Below are positions 1 to 11,097 of a stretch of DNA of 64,000 nucleotides, piece by piece. The stretch's first letter is position 1. Each line of letters begins with the position of its first letter. A model generated the notes under the pieces. The model had not been told where the DNA came from. It ran no database searches and saw nothing but the letters and a program-made list of their open reading frames with translations. Origin of the DNA: Pristionchus mayeri. Lineage: Eukaryota > Nematoda > Chromadorea > Rhabditida > Neodiplogasteridae. The stretch is from contig BTRK01000002.1 of NCBI GenBank assembly GCA_036245805.1, forward strand, positions 33,586,661 to 33,650,660, given 5' to 3'. Position numbers and translations under genes: made by a program.

Positions 1-1171
1 ATTTTGTTTGAGTGTCGCATTCACTGCCGGCCACTGCTTGAGCGCCATCTTAATGGTGTGAAAGAGCGATCCCCATCGAGTCTCCACACTCTGAGGGACT
101 CCGACTTCATCCAGTCCGAACTCAGAGCAGTACCTATATTTGGCATCATTTTTTTCAGTTCTGGAAAATGAATGAATGACTCACTTGAAGTACACATTTC
201 TCGTAGTTGATGACTTGTTGAGCTTTCTCGCGAACTCCTTCAGCTTTGTGAGCTCATTGGTGTTTGACCACTTGGCCATGGCACCGGTGACCGCGAGATG
301 CAATTGATGAGCAGCGAATCGGGGACTAAAAAGGGGACTAAAAACGATGGGTTAGAATTGAATTGACAAAAATCCGGGAAGTAATTACTGTTCTCACTTG
401 AAGATGTCCATATCTCTGACTGCTTTGCGGATGTTGGATGCAGAATCAGTCATGATGGCGACGACATCCAGTTGATACTTGTCAATCACTTCTTCGATTT
501 GAGCACGGAGGTTGTCCGCAGTGTGACGACCGACCAATGGAGGAACAGCGATAACGAGACTGACAAGACATGATTAAGAAAAGAAAGAGTTGTCGTAAAA
601 TATACCTCCTGAGATCTCCATTCTCGTTTATGAAGTGCGCGTTGAAGCAGCTGAGAGTGAATCTTCCACCCTTGCAAGTCCACTGATCAATGCAGAGTGT
701 CACTCGTTTTCCAGAGAGGCGCTCATCATCATAATACCAATTGGTGGAAAAATAATGCATACTTGGAAGATAGTGGTGCGAAGGGTTTCGGCCATCGAAG
801 GCATGACGACTTTCGAGAGATGATAGCGAGTGGGCATTCGAGTGAGAGGAGGGAACAGATCGCGGAACTCAGGTCTTTCGACGATACGGAAAGCAGCATT
901 GTCGGCTGCGATCAGACGGATGATCTTCTCACAGAATTCTTCGAATTCTCCACGAGAAGACGCGAGAGCTCAAATACATTGGTATGCGAATGCGAGTAAG
1001 ATGAATAAGGTATTTGTAAAACTTACCTTCCGGATGCTTATGTTCCATGTGACGCCACAAGTTGGAAGTGTGTCCTCGTTTGACACAGTATGAGACGGTG
1101 CAGTGGTGACACTTGGCCTTCTCAGTTGAGGAGTCCTTGGTGAAGTGTTGCCAGATCGGAGAGTGAACCAT
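1..1171 (-). CDS. BED zinc-finger hAT transposase-like gene, 3' part outside window
   Basis: Six exons are visible on the minus strand: 1171-1027, about 970-763, about 721-606, 559-398, 325-185 and 160 to the window edge. All introns have GT-AG ends. Exon 1 begins MVHSPIWQHF and contains a BED finger: a CHHC pair followed by HTSNLWRHMEHKH. Later exons carry hAT-type blocks: AFRIVERPEFRDL, TLCIDQWTCKGGRFTL, VVAIMTDSASNIRKAV, RFAAHQLHLAVTGAM and SVETRWGSLFH. The start is the first ATG in frame with the finger, about 65 bp downstream of a TATA box. Known for the family: BED fingers bind DNA, and the RNase H-like hAT domain cuts and pastes DNA. The acidic catalytic residues and C-terminal dimerisation domain cannot be fully judged because the gene runs off the left edge. 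No frameshift or stop was seen, so it may be an active transposase or a domesticated gene; terminal repeats were not found. The acceptors of exons 2 and 3 are my best reading. Confidence 0.8.
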
Positions 1172-1234
1172 GGCGAGGGTGAGAGCAAGAGTTTGAAGAC
1201 AGCAGACTGATTGTTGAAGTGAAGAACTCGAAGC

Positions 1235-1242
1235 TTTATATA
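1235..1242 (-). promoter_or_regulatory. TATA box of the BED/hAT gene
   Basis: On the minus strand the bases read TATATAAA, about 65 bp before the ATG at 1171. A GA-rich run at 1247-1263 lies just upstream. Position and sequence fit a core promoter. Confidence 0.5.
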
Positions 1243-1404
1243 GGGGAAGAGAGAGAGAGAGAGTAGTTTACAGGTATCGTAATTGCATAATTGTATAATA
1301 CATCGTTAATGGACGGAGCGGTCAGGTCAAAGACTGCCGACAGTTTACAACTTATAAGGGGTCACCCCCTTAATAGTCTAACGAATATACTTCCTGGATA
1401 CAAT

Positions 1405-1508
1405 GCTAGGTCGGATGAGAACTATTGCGTTATGTCGCCTTTGATATATCAATGCCGCCTCATATATCAAAGGCGGCATGCCGCAATAAATCACTTCCGA
1501 CCTAGTGC
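1405..1508. repeat. Short foldback (MITE-like) element
   Basis: Ends TGCTAGGTCGGA and TCCGACCTAGTG are inverted. The interior is a second inverted repeat (CCTTTGATATAT / ATATATCAAAGG). Arms of about 50 bp leave almost no loop. No coding content. Confidence 0.65.
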
Positions 1509-1617
1509 CCGGGATTATGTTTCATGGATGTGCCCCCTGGTTATTCTCTGTCAGCCGTTGATGGAAAAATGATAACGTGGAAGTATTTCATGCATAATAG
1601 AATTCAACTTACCATTA

Positions 1618-4058
1618 CAGTACGTGCTAATCGCCTCGGTCATGTGCGTGCGCTGCGCTGCGCGGCGGAGCGCGGCTTGCGCGGATTGATTTTGTGGGAA
1701 AAATATTGTTTTTTATTATTCGAACTTATTATTTTCGAATTCTCCGTAAAATTTTGCATCGGAAGGACTATTCATTCATATTTTTAAAAATATATTTATA
1801 TTTGTGAATCAATATTTTGAATGCTGTATTTTTGCAACCTACCGTAATCTCAGTTTACGATAGCGACAGTATCGCAAACTGGGATTACGGTAGGTTGCAG
1901 CATTAAGACGCGTCTTCTGAGAGATTGCATGAAATTGAGACCTGCCATATACAAACTGTTCAACGTGATTCACTCTCATCCCCACTTCGGTGGTGGATGC
2001 ATCTATAGTCAAGAAATTAAAATTTAGCTTTGTGGAGCCGGGATTTGAAAAGTACCTAAAAGCCGGCTCTAAAAAATTTGAAAATTCAAAAGGTCATAAA
2101 ATCCTTCAAAATTGAGTAGGAATCTCAGCAAACACAGAAAAATGATCCTTTACTGTTGAGAAGATCACCGAGGAACGCATTTGAAATGCACTTTTTCTCA
2201 AAAAATCATTTTTTCGATTCCAAAATTGTCGAAAATTTCAGTTCCTGAAAAATTTCCTCTTAACTTTAATGAGATCTCTACGGATTCGAATTCTACATAC
2301 TTTTTTACTCCGGAAACACCTTTAAAATCGTAAATTTTCTCGTACATATTCCCCTTTTTTTCGAGGCAAACTTGTTGAACCTCGCCTTTTCCACCACACA
2401 CATGCAACATCATTTTCGCACATTGCGAAATTTTTACCTCCCATTGTTTTTAGATTACTTCTGATTCGTAATTGATGTCAACTGAATGTATTGAGTCACT
2501 TTATTTCCATTTTTAAAAAAAAGTTATTCCTCATTTTTCATCCTTTTTTTTCATTTTTTCGAAAAAAGTAAAATTTTCTCGAATGCTCTCCAAATCACTT
2601 GAGAGTGAACCAATGATGCCCCCTAACTATTCTCAGTGAATTATTTTAAGACTGAATTCGAAATCCGAATTCTACATCACTCGAAAAATTCGAAAAATTG
2701 AAAAATTAAGAATTGTGACTAATTTCATCGCATTTTCGTTGGAATACTGCCTCATATAGCACACCTATCCTTTTCAAATTAATTAAAGGTCAGGAAAAGA
2801 GACTCAAAATATTGATTTTAGTTGGATGGATGTTTTGAATCATTATAGCGTCTATCCTTTGTAACATGTAAATCTCAAAATATCGACAAAAAACTCTATT
2901 TTTTGCACTTTTTGAGGGTTCGACGAATGACTTTTTTGCAACTCTCAATAGTGTGAGTCTGTTCACGACCTTTATTTAATTTGAAAAGTATACGTGTGCT
3001 ATAAGAGGCAGTATTCCGACGAAAATTCGATGATATTCGTCACAATTCTTAATTTTTCAATTTTTCGAATTTTTCGAGTAGTGTAGAATTCGGATTTCGA
3101 ATTCAGTCTTATAATGATTCACTGAGAATAGTTAGGGGGCATCATTGGTTAACTCTCAAGTGATTTGGAGAGCATTCGATAAAATTTTACTTTTTTTGAA
3201 AAAATGAAAAAAAAATGATAAAAAATGAGGAAAAACTTTTAAAAAATGGAAATAAAGTGACTCAATACATTCAGTTGACATCAATTACGAATCCGAAGTA
3301 ATCTAAAAACAATGGGAGGTAAAAATTTCGCAATGTGCGAAAATGAGGTTGCATGTGTGTGGTGGAAAAGGCGAGGTTCAACAAGTTTGCCTCGAAAAAA
3401 AGGGGAATATGTAAGCGAAAATTTACGATTTTAAAAGTGTTTCCGGAGTAAAAAAGCATGTAGAATTCGAATCCGTAGAGATCTCATTAAAGTTAAGAAG
3501 AAAATTTTTCAGGAACTGAAATTTACGACAATTTTGGAATCGAAAAAATGATTTTTTGAGAAAAAGTGTATTTCAAATGCGTTTCTCGGTGGTCTTCGCA
3601 ACAGTAAAGTTGTTCTCCTCGTTGTAAGGATCATTTTCTGTGCTTGCTGAGATTCCTACTCAATTTTGAAGGATTTTATGACCTTTTGAATTTTCAAAAT
3701 TTTTAGAGCCGGCTTTTAGGTACTTTTCAAATCCCGGCTCCACAAAGCTAAATTTTAATTTCTTGACTATAGATGCATCCACCACCGAAGTGGGGATGAG
3801 ATTGAAGCACTTTGAACAGTTTGTATATGGCCACCTGCGATATCTCAGAAGACGCGTGTTAAAGAATTCAAAATATTGATTTTTGAAAATTAAAATATGA
3901 ATGAATTGCCCTTCCGATGCAAAATTTTACGGAGAATTCGAAAATAATAGGTTCGAATCATGAAAAACAATATTCTTCCCACAAAATCAATCCGCGCAAG
4001 CCGCGCTCCGCCGCGCAGCGCCGCGCACGCACATGGCCAAGGCGATTAGCACGTACTG
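1618..4058. mobile_element. 2.4-kb palindromic element with CAGT ends, Tc1/mariner-like
   Basis: The two halves are near-complete inverted copies of about 1.2 kb meeting near 2850-2880. The ends read CAGTACGTGCTAATCGCC and its complement, each followed by TA, which fits a TA-targeting Tc1/mariner-type element. Landmarks recur in mirror order: the GC-rich CGCGCAGCG block at 1650-1690 and 4005-4030, the ACCACCGAAGTGGGG block near 1983 and 3780, and the GCCTCATATAGCACAC block near 2750 and 3000. Short ORFs at 2198-2413 and 3271-3459 are mirror images of the same sequence and look non-coding. No transposase remains, so this would be a non-autonomous foldback copy. Confidence 0.8.
1825..1906. repeat. 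Hairpin inserted in the left arm of the palindrome
   Basis: TGCAACCTACCGTAATC at 1834 is mirrored by GATTACGGTAGGTTGCA ending near 1901, with a loop of about 30 bp. The mirror position in the right arm (near 3860) lacks it, so this is a later insertion or a right-arm loss. Confidence 0.7.
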
Positions 4059-4059
4059 T

Positions 4060-4506
4060 ACTGAAGCAATAAAAATATGAGAAAAAAATTTATTCACATT
4101 TTTTTCAAGAAAACCCTCGACCCGCATCTGACCCGCACTCGATTCGACTCACCCGCGAGAGAGGGGGCAATAAAAGAGAGAGAGCCTCTGACCCGCGCGG
4201 CTCATCTCTGACCCGCAATTGCGGGTAAACAAGTTGACCCGATGAGCCATTTTCGCCGCCCTAGTGATACCATCACTCGATCGGGCTCATTCGTCAGGCG
4301 CAGCTCCGACATCTGAGAATACTTTTTCAAAGTTTTCGCACTAAAAATTCAATTTTTTGTAAAAGTTTTCATGGAGTATTTGTGATCTTGGAAACAAAAG
4401 CTAAGAAATAAGCAATTGGTGATTGCTTATCACCTTGTCAGTGAAATTCATGATGATCTCAAAGTGTTGTTTGAGATCCGTGGCGAGGTTGTACTCGAGC
4501 ACGAGG
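4060..4506. other. Spacer with GACCCGC repeats
   Basis: No gene recognised. GACCCGC occurs five times at about 4120, 4130, 4190, 4209 and 4236, mixed with GA-rich tracts. The remainder is AT-rich single-copy-looking sequence. Confidence 0.5.
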
Positions 4507-5177
4507 TACAGTTGCGGACAAAAGTTTAGCACCAAGTTTCAAATGTTCATAACTTCTTTTAAAATTGAGATAAAGACTTGCGGTTTGGAGCATTCGAGAG
4601 ATACACCTCAGGACATTATCGGCATATGGATGATGTGCTGAAACCTAAATATCGCGGGTTTCAAAATTTATTTTCCCGCGGATCTTTCGATTTGATTTTT
4701 TTAAACCTCAGCCGAACTGCGCTATGAAGCCAAATTAATTTTGGAAAGAGTACCTCCCCCGATGATGTGAATCCACTATCCAGCGTGTTTGGTGCTTCTC
4801 GATGAGAGTCGGTATATCGATTTTCCGAGACTTCACAAATTTCGTTTTTTGGCTATATCTTCGGAACAAATTGAGCTAAAGGGTCAAAATTTCACAGGTG
4901 TCATTCTGTCGTGATGGAGCAACAACCTGCCAAGTTTCATAGCGAACGAACTGAAAATTACAAAAAAATTAAAAAAATAATTCACCAATATTCAGCCACA
5001 TGAAAGCAACCAATCTGGTTCAGCGAAAAATCTGATTTCTTGTCGCTTTATGCAGAAATTATAAGGGAATTACTGTGCGAAATTTTGAGATCAGGCGTTT
5101 CTTTATACCCGTGTTGCATGCGAATACTTGGGGAGAGTCAGTGGGGAAGGAAGGCGTTCATGAGGTTTTGAGGAAAA

Positions 5178-6203
5178 ATAGAGCATTGTCAGATTTGCAC
5201 TAAACCAACATGTTAGCATATTTAGACCAAGATATGAACATTTATTAATCAATACACTCAGGGCAATCTACTCCAAGTCAAAAGTCTATGTGCGAATCAG
5301 CGGTAGTCGAGTGCCTGTTGATATTCAGAGAGGTGTGCGACAAGGGGATCCGATTTGTCCTCATCTATTCAATACCGTACTGGAAGGAGTCTTTCGAAAC
5401 ATGAACTGGCCGGCCTATGGAGTGAATGTGAACGGCCAACGACTGAACCACCTTCGCTATGCCGATGACATAGTTCTCATATCTCATGATGCAACCGAAA
5501 GTAATACTATGTTGCAAGAACTAGCAGGGAGAAGCAAAGAGGTCGGCATTGAGATCAACATAGGCAAAACAGTAATGATGTCCAATGCAACTCGGGTACC
5601 AATGTCAATCGGCAACGATCAACTAGTGTACGCCGATTCTTTCATATATCTGGGCACGCGCCTCTCGTTTGATCAAAATCTTTCTCTTGAAATCAATAGA
5701 AGAATCGGAGGAGCATGGAGATCTTATAACAAGTTCTACACGTTTTTCACGAATCGAAGATGCGCCATTGGTTTGAAAGTAAGGCTGTTCCGAATGTGCG
5801 TCGAGCCGTCGCTAACCTATGGAAGCGAAACGTGGAGTACCGCATCAAAGGAAAGGCTTATTGTTGCTCAAAGAAGCATGATGCGGAAGATGATCGGAGT
5901 TACAAGAATGGACCGAATTTCGAATGTTTCCCTTGCCAATCGCATCCCTCTAACTGATATCCGAGTCAGAGTCATGATAAGAAAGAGGAGATGGGCAGAG
6001 AGACTATCAATGTTCGCCGACGCAGGTGGTCCAAAAGAGTTCTTGAGTGGACACCGTGGGATAGAACAAGACCTGTTGGACGCCCGAGAGTCAGATGGAG
6101 AGACGAACTCATTAAAGAACACGGAGTGCAATGGCAGCAAGTATACATGGAAAACGCGATCGAATGGAAGAACGGCATTGTTCGAGCCTTGATGCTCGAA
6201 TAA
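5178..6203 (+). pseudogene. RTE-like LINE reverse transcriptase, 5'-truncated and frameshifted
   Basis: The open frame starts after a stop near 5175, with no proper initiator, and reads through the late part of a reverse-transcriptase domain. Motif GVRQGDPICPHLFN occurs near 5332, the catalytic YADDIVLIS near 5459, and SFIYLGTRLS in the thumb region. The conserved C-terminal tail (WTPWDRTRPVGRPRVRWRD) lies in a different frame from 5991, so there is a frameshift at about 6010-6025. The endonuclease domain and the N-terminal RT motifs are missing, as expected for 5' truncation during target-primed reverse transcription. A low-complexity ATGATTAAATGATTATG tail follows the stop. The clade assignment (RTE rather than CR1-like) rests on motif appearance only. 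It sits in the loop of the Tc1-like foldback element. Confidence 0.85.
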
Positions 6204-6835
6204 ATTATTATGATTAAATGATTATGAACAATTGTCGTTGAATTCATTTGAATTGAAATGTTCGTGTTCGGTTAATGAGATTGTTGAGTCCGACTACTTC
6301 TGAACAGCCGCTCCACTGTGACCCTCGCCGAGTATTCACATGCAAAATGGGTATAAAAAATCGCAAAATCTCGCAATTTCGCCCAGTCGTTCTCTAACAG
6401 TTTCTGCATAAAGTGAAAAGAAATCAGATTTTTAGCTGAACCCGATTGGTTGCTTTCATGTGGCTGAATATTGGTGAATTATTTTTTTTATTTTTTTGTA
6501 ATTTTCAGTTCGTTCGCAATGAAACTTGGCAGGTTGTTGCTCCATCACGACAGAATGACACCTGTGAAATTTTTGACCCTTTAGCTCAATTTGTTCCGAA
6601 GATATAGCCAAAAAACGAAATTTGTGAAGTCTCGGAAAATCGATATACCGACTCTCATCGAGAAGCACCAAACACGCTGGATAGTGGATTCACATCATCG
6701 AGGGAGGTACGCTTTCCAAAATTAATTTGTCTTCATAGCGCAGTTCGGCTGAGGTTTAAAAAAATCAAATCGAAAGATCTCCGGGAAAATAAATTTTGAA
6801 ACCCGCGATATTTAGGTTTCAGCACATCATCCATA

Positions 6836-7722
6836 TAGCACGCGGTAAACTAAAAATTCTGCACCAGGTGCAATGCACGATGTTTACTTCGAAAATTGCT
6901 TGAAATAACCAATTCAAACAAACGTTGATATTCAAATGAATATCGAACATTTTTTGCACCAAAAATATTTTCCGTTAAAAAAATGCACGGCACTTTTTTC
7001 GCGGAAAAAAAACGTGAAAAAATGCTCTTGCAATTTTTTCTCGTTTTTCTTGCTTCGTAACAGGGCCTCATCATTGTCTCTCCCTCAGATACTCCAGCAA
7101 AAACCATATTTGAGCCAAAGGGGAATCGATTGCTAGCCAAACACTTTCGCATTTCACTAATCATTCTCTGTCAAATCATCTTCGATTTCAATAAATGAAT
7201 GCGCGGTGATCCAGTAATGATGAATTTGCATGTTTACTTAACAGCTCCGCGTTGTTATTGCTCAGAATATTATGCGATCGATACACGAACGGATAGTGGA
7301 ACGCGAAAGTGCTTCATTAGAACATGAATGGTTGTTGGTTCAAATTCCCCTCCCGGTTGTGGTTTTTGCTGGAATATCTGAAGTGGATCAGAATGGGAAG
7401 AGTTTCGACAAGGCAGGAAAAACGCGAAAAAATTGTAAGAGCATTTTTTCACGTTTTTTCCGCGAAAAAAATGTCGTGCATTTTTTTAACGGAAATTATT
7501 TTCGATGCAACATTTTCTCGTTTTTATGAGGGCAAAAGAAATGCGTTTGAAAAAATATTACATAAAATGAGCTTCAGAGTTATTGTTCATTGTTACTGTG
7601 CATATTTGTTTATGATAGAAGAGCATGTTCCAATAAAGTCGTAGTTACGAAAAAATGTCCTGACAACGTCAATTTTCGACGTCCGTGCATCTATTGCAGA
7701 ATTTTTAGTTTACAGCGTGCTA
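6836..7722. mobile_element. 887-bp palindromic element nested in the Tc1-like arm, TA target
   Basis: Ends TAGCACGCGGTAAACTAAAA and its near complement are flanked by TA. The other arm of the host element, near 4620, reads straight across this point (ATCGGCATATGGATG), so the empty site is preserved in the same window. The interior is itself foldback: the GCGGAAAAAAAACGTG block near 7001 is mirrored near 7460. AT-rich ORFs inside are frame shadows of the repeat. Confidence 0.8.
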
Positions 7723-7844
7723 TATGCCGATAATGTCCTGAGGTGTATCTCTCGAATGCTCCAAACCGTAATTCTTTATCTCAATTTTAAAAGAAGTTAT
7801 GATCATTTGAAATTTGGTGCTAAACTTTTGTCCGCAACTGTACC

Positions 7845-7997
7845 TGTGGTAGCTTTTTTCTTAAATTATTTCTTTTAAACGATGCTGACCGCAACCAACA
7901 TTTCGGAATTTCCCCTTCCCCTTCTAATATAGTGTGAAACATATCGGATGAAATTGTTTTGCTAATGCATTAATCAAAATCGAAATTTCTTTCCTAC
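7845..7997. other. AT-rich spacer
   Basis: Lies between the composite element and the orphan PDE3 exons. No continuation of the PDE3 catalytic reading was found here. Confidence 0.5.
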
Positions 7998-8853
7998 CTG
8001 AATCGCCTGGTCTCCGCTGCGTCCAGATTCTCGATGAAGTTGTTCTTCGGCTGCTGCAGCAGCTTCCACGACTCGGCCGCGTGGTGGTTCTCCAGCACGA
8101 ATTGATAGTTATAGAGAATCGCCTGAACAGAAGGCGATCATCTCGCTGTTCGGATAGGTTTCACATCATGCATTTCTTTCTAAAGATGCTTCGATATCGA
8201 TCATGCGACGGGATCATTTTTAAAAACGCCAAATAAACAGTGAAACAGGCGGCTCAACAATGCAGCACCTCCAACCATTAGTTCCCTAAAGCACCATATT
8301 CTTTCCTAAGGCGTGAGCAGATTATTAGTATTTTTAGCAAACATCATCTATGAGACATCAATGAGATCCCACTCCTTCCCTTCTATGTCCTTGCTGCAAG
8401 CCAACCCGATTCGACTACATCGACGGACCTCCGTTTTTCGTCACCATTTCACGATGAGATTTTCCCCACGTGAACGGAATAAGTGATTGAATTGAATTGA
8501 ATGCTGCACCCTCTTGTCCACAGTCTACGCGGAAGGCGTTAGTCCTTCCCGGATGGTCGTAATCATGCATCGCAGCTGCGGTGAAGAGAGCGAGCAGCTG
8601 AAATTATTTATTATTTATTAATTATTTATTTTTTGTAAGGTAGAAATCGGTTTTTTTTGCGATTTCGATTTTTTTACTAGATGTTCTTCATCTCTTCCTC
8701 ATATTGAGATATTTCAGAATCTGTTATCTCCATTGCGCTCCAAAAAAACAAAAATTACTCCACCTCAAGCGTCATGGAAGTATGGAGAGGCGCCTTCGTG
8801 ATCTCTTCATTCAACAGGTTGCATTTGCTGTCCTTCTTGCCCGGAATTTCTTT
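7998..8853 (-). pseudogene. PDE3-like catalytic-domain fragment (three exons)
   Basis: Minus-strand exons are 8853-8764, 8597-8529 and 8122-7998. Exon 2 reads LLALFTAAAMHDYDHPGRTN, closely resembling the PDE3 metal-binding HD segment. Exon 3 reads AILYN, then VLENHHAAESWKLL and NNFIENLDAAETRRF, the block that follows in PDE3. Exon 1 (30 codons) ends HTSMTLE, fitting the residues just before the HD segment. All three are phase 0 and in the right order. Signs of decay: the usually invariant NDRSVLENHH is NYQFVLENHH, the link after TNAF is short or lacks a normal donor at the expected place, and no upstream or downstream catalytic exon is seen. The authentic PDE3 gene lies on the opposite strand to the right. 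Most likely a duplicated, broken paralogue; a diverged functional gene cannot be excluded. Confidence 0.75.
8190..8505. repeat. Possible retro-insertion in the intron of the PDE3-like fragment
   Basis: The sequence ends in GATTGAATTGAATTGAAT, a simple tail typical of RTE/SINE 3' ends. Similar strings, AATGCAGCACCTC near 8260 and AATGCTGCACCCTC near 8500, flank it and could be an imperfect target duplication. Confidence 0.3.
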
Positions 8854-9060
8854 CTGGGAAAACAGAAAGAAAAAGCTGTGTATCAATGAAACTTTCACAG
8901 CTATCGTTGATGTTCAGCAAGATTGTTATGAATATCAGATTTGCATTGTTATTGAGCGCATTGACGAATAATTATTAATGCATAATATTTGATTTACACA
9001 GTTTATTTTTGTTTATATTTTTAAAGCAGGAGCCCGGTTTAAATATGTTTCAAATACATA
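8854..9060. other. AT-rich spacer
   Basis: Lies upstream (on the minus strand) of the PDE3-like exons. I find no further PDE3 exon in it. Confidence 0.4.
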
Positions 9061-10984
9061 TATATGATAGGAATCGCGAGAGAATCGGCGGTAGGAATGA
9101 AAGTTGCCCTATCCGGGAATCGTTTCGAAGTAAGATACTTCAAATGACGCTCTTTCAAACTGCGTCGTCAGAATTTTGATATCGGTCGTCATCGTCGAGA
9201 TTCAGAAGGCCAAACTTGGTACTATCACTTTTTGAAAGTTAAATCGGGCTCACTTAAATGATCATACATCCGTTAAAAATTAAGATAGAAGGCCGTTCTT
9301 TTTTTATAAAGATAGCTACTCTCATGAGCTACAATTTTCATGTTGACGTCATCATTCGTGGACCTCACCCCGGTGCGGGGTGGTCGGGTGCACCAAAACT
9401 TTCGTAACTTTGGAAATCGGAAAAAACTTTCTGAGTTTTCATGCTTACGTTGTAGTACATATATGTGCCTCACTTATCACCAAAAATTAGCGAAATCGGA
9501 ATGTACACAAAAAATAGGGCACTCTGGCGTGCAGTGACCTGAAAATGAGTTCCGGATAAGAATATTTAAACTGTTTCCCCAATAGTTATACTACTTTCGT
9601 TGGTCAAAAATTAAGGTATGACCTCAAATTCGAAAATCGATATTTCGACCTTTTTCAACTTGCGGGATGGGACCTGATGCACTAAATGGGTTTCAAGTAA
9701 TGTAGAAATGTCCCCCTAAAGTAGTTAACGAAAGCGGGCACCTATAAATACGATTTTCCACCTGAGAAATTCAAGGAAAAGCCCTAAACTGTACTTTAGG
9801 TCAATGTAGGCATAGCGAACCGACTTATGTAGAGAACGATGAGCTAAACATTTCGTCTGTTGAAAGTGAGTCTCTATCTTATCGTTGAAGCGTGCTACTG
9901 AGCCTGGAAGTTGGCAAAAAACGACGAGAGACGTGCGCGGGGGAGCGCTAAATAGAGGGGAGGGAGAGGGAGGTCAGAGGGCGAGAGCGCCAGACGGGTA
10001 GAGCGTGCGCTCTGGGGGGATTCTAGCACGTTTCTAGCCATCTTCTAAGCTCTGTAGCACGCTTCAACGATAATATAGAGACTTACTTTCAACAGATGAA
10101 ATGTTTTGCTCTTCGTGCTCTACATTTCTAGCCATAAGTCGGGTCGCTATGCCTACATTGACCTAAAGTACAGTTTAGGGCTTTTCCTTGAATTTCTCAG
10201 GTGGAAAATCGTATTTATAGGTGCCCGCTTTCTTTAACTAGTTTAGGGCGACATTTCTACATTACTTGAAACCCATTTAGTGCATCAGGTCCCATCCCGC
10301 AAGTTGAAAAAGGTCGAAATATCGATTTTTGAATTTGAGGTCATACCGTAATTTTTGACCAACGAAAGTGGTATAACTATTGGGGAAACAGTTTATAATG
10401 TTGTTTTGGATGTTTTTGAACGATTTTGAGCCTAAATGATGGGAATTGAAAATACGGAAATATTCTTATCCGGAACTCATTTTCAGGTCACTGCACGCCA
10501 GAGTGCCCTTTTTTGTGTACATTCCGATTTCGCTAATTTTTGGTGATAAGTGAGGCACATATATGTACTACAACGTAAGCATGAAAACTCAGAAAGTTTT
10601 TTTTTGATTTTCAAAGTTACGAAAGTTTTGGTGCACCCGACCACCCCGCACCGGGGTGAGGTCCACGAATGACGACGTCAACATAAAAGTTGTAGCTCAT
10701 GAGAGTAGCTATCTTTATAAAAAAAGAACGGCCTTCTATCTTAATTTTTGACGGATGTATGATCATTTAAGTGAGCCCGATTTAACTTTCAAAAAGTGAT
10801 AGTACCAAGTTTGGCCTTCTGAATCTCGACGTTGACCACCGATATCAAAATTCTGACGACGCAGTTTGAAAGAGCGTCATTTGAAGTACCTTACTTTGAA
10901 ACGATTCCCGGATAGGGCAACTTTCATTCCTACCGCCGCTGGCCCCCCTCAAATGGTCGATTCTCTCGCGATTCGCCTCATATA
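9061..10984. mobile_element. 1.9-kb palindromic element with GC-rich loop
   Basis: Arms of about 850-900 bp are inverted copies. GAATCGCGAGAGAATCG near 9072 is mirrored near 10970, the CACCCCGGTGCGGGGTGGTC block near 9367 is mirrored near 10645, and AGTACAGTTTAGGGC-type sequence occurs near 9790 and 10165. The loop (about 9900-10060) is unusually GC- and GA-rich. The right arm carries about 70 extra bases near 10400 and about 20 near 10940. Outer ends TATATGA / TCATATA suggest a TA-type target. No transposase. Confidence 0.8.
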
Positions 10985-11097
10985 ACTCTCTTCAAGTAGC
11001 GTGCTCTCTCGCTCGTTGCCTGAGCTTTCCCTGATTTGGCTCTCAGCCAACTACCGATAGCTCTGTTCGGAAAGGAGATATCAATGTGAAAATGTCG

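Larger units (their letters stand above)
4509..7840. mobile_element. Composite Tc1-like foldback element with nested insertions
   Basis: Ends are CAGTTGCGGACAAAAGTTTA and its complement, each flanked by TA, as in Tc1-type elements. The inverted arms run from 4509 to about 5170 and from about 6270 to 7840. Matching blocks include CATATGGATGATGTGCTG, CGGTATATCGATTTTC and ATGGAGCAACAACC. The loop is occupied by a 5'-truncated LINE reverse transcriptase (5178-6203). The right arm is interrupted by a second TA-flanked element at 6836-7722. No Tc1 transposase was found. Confidence 0.8.

Noticed and set aside
2198..3459. Mirror-image ORFs in the 2.4-kb palindrome
   Set aside because: They are generated by the inverted repeat and one arm has stops where the other is open.
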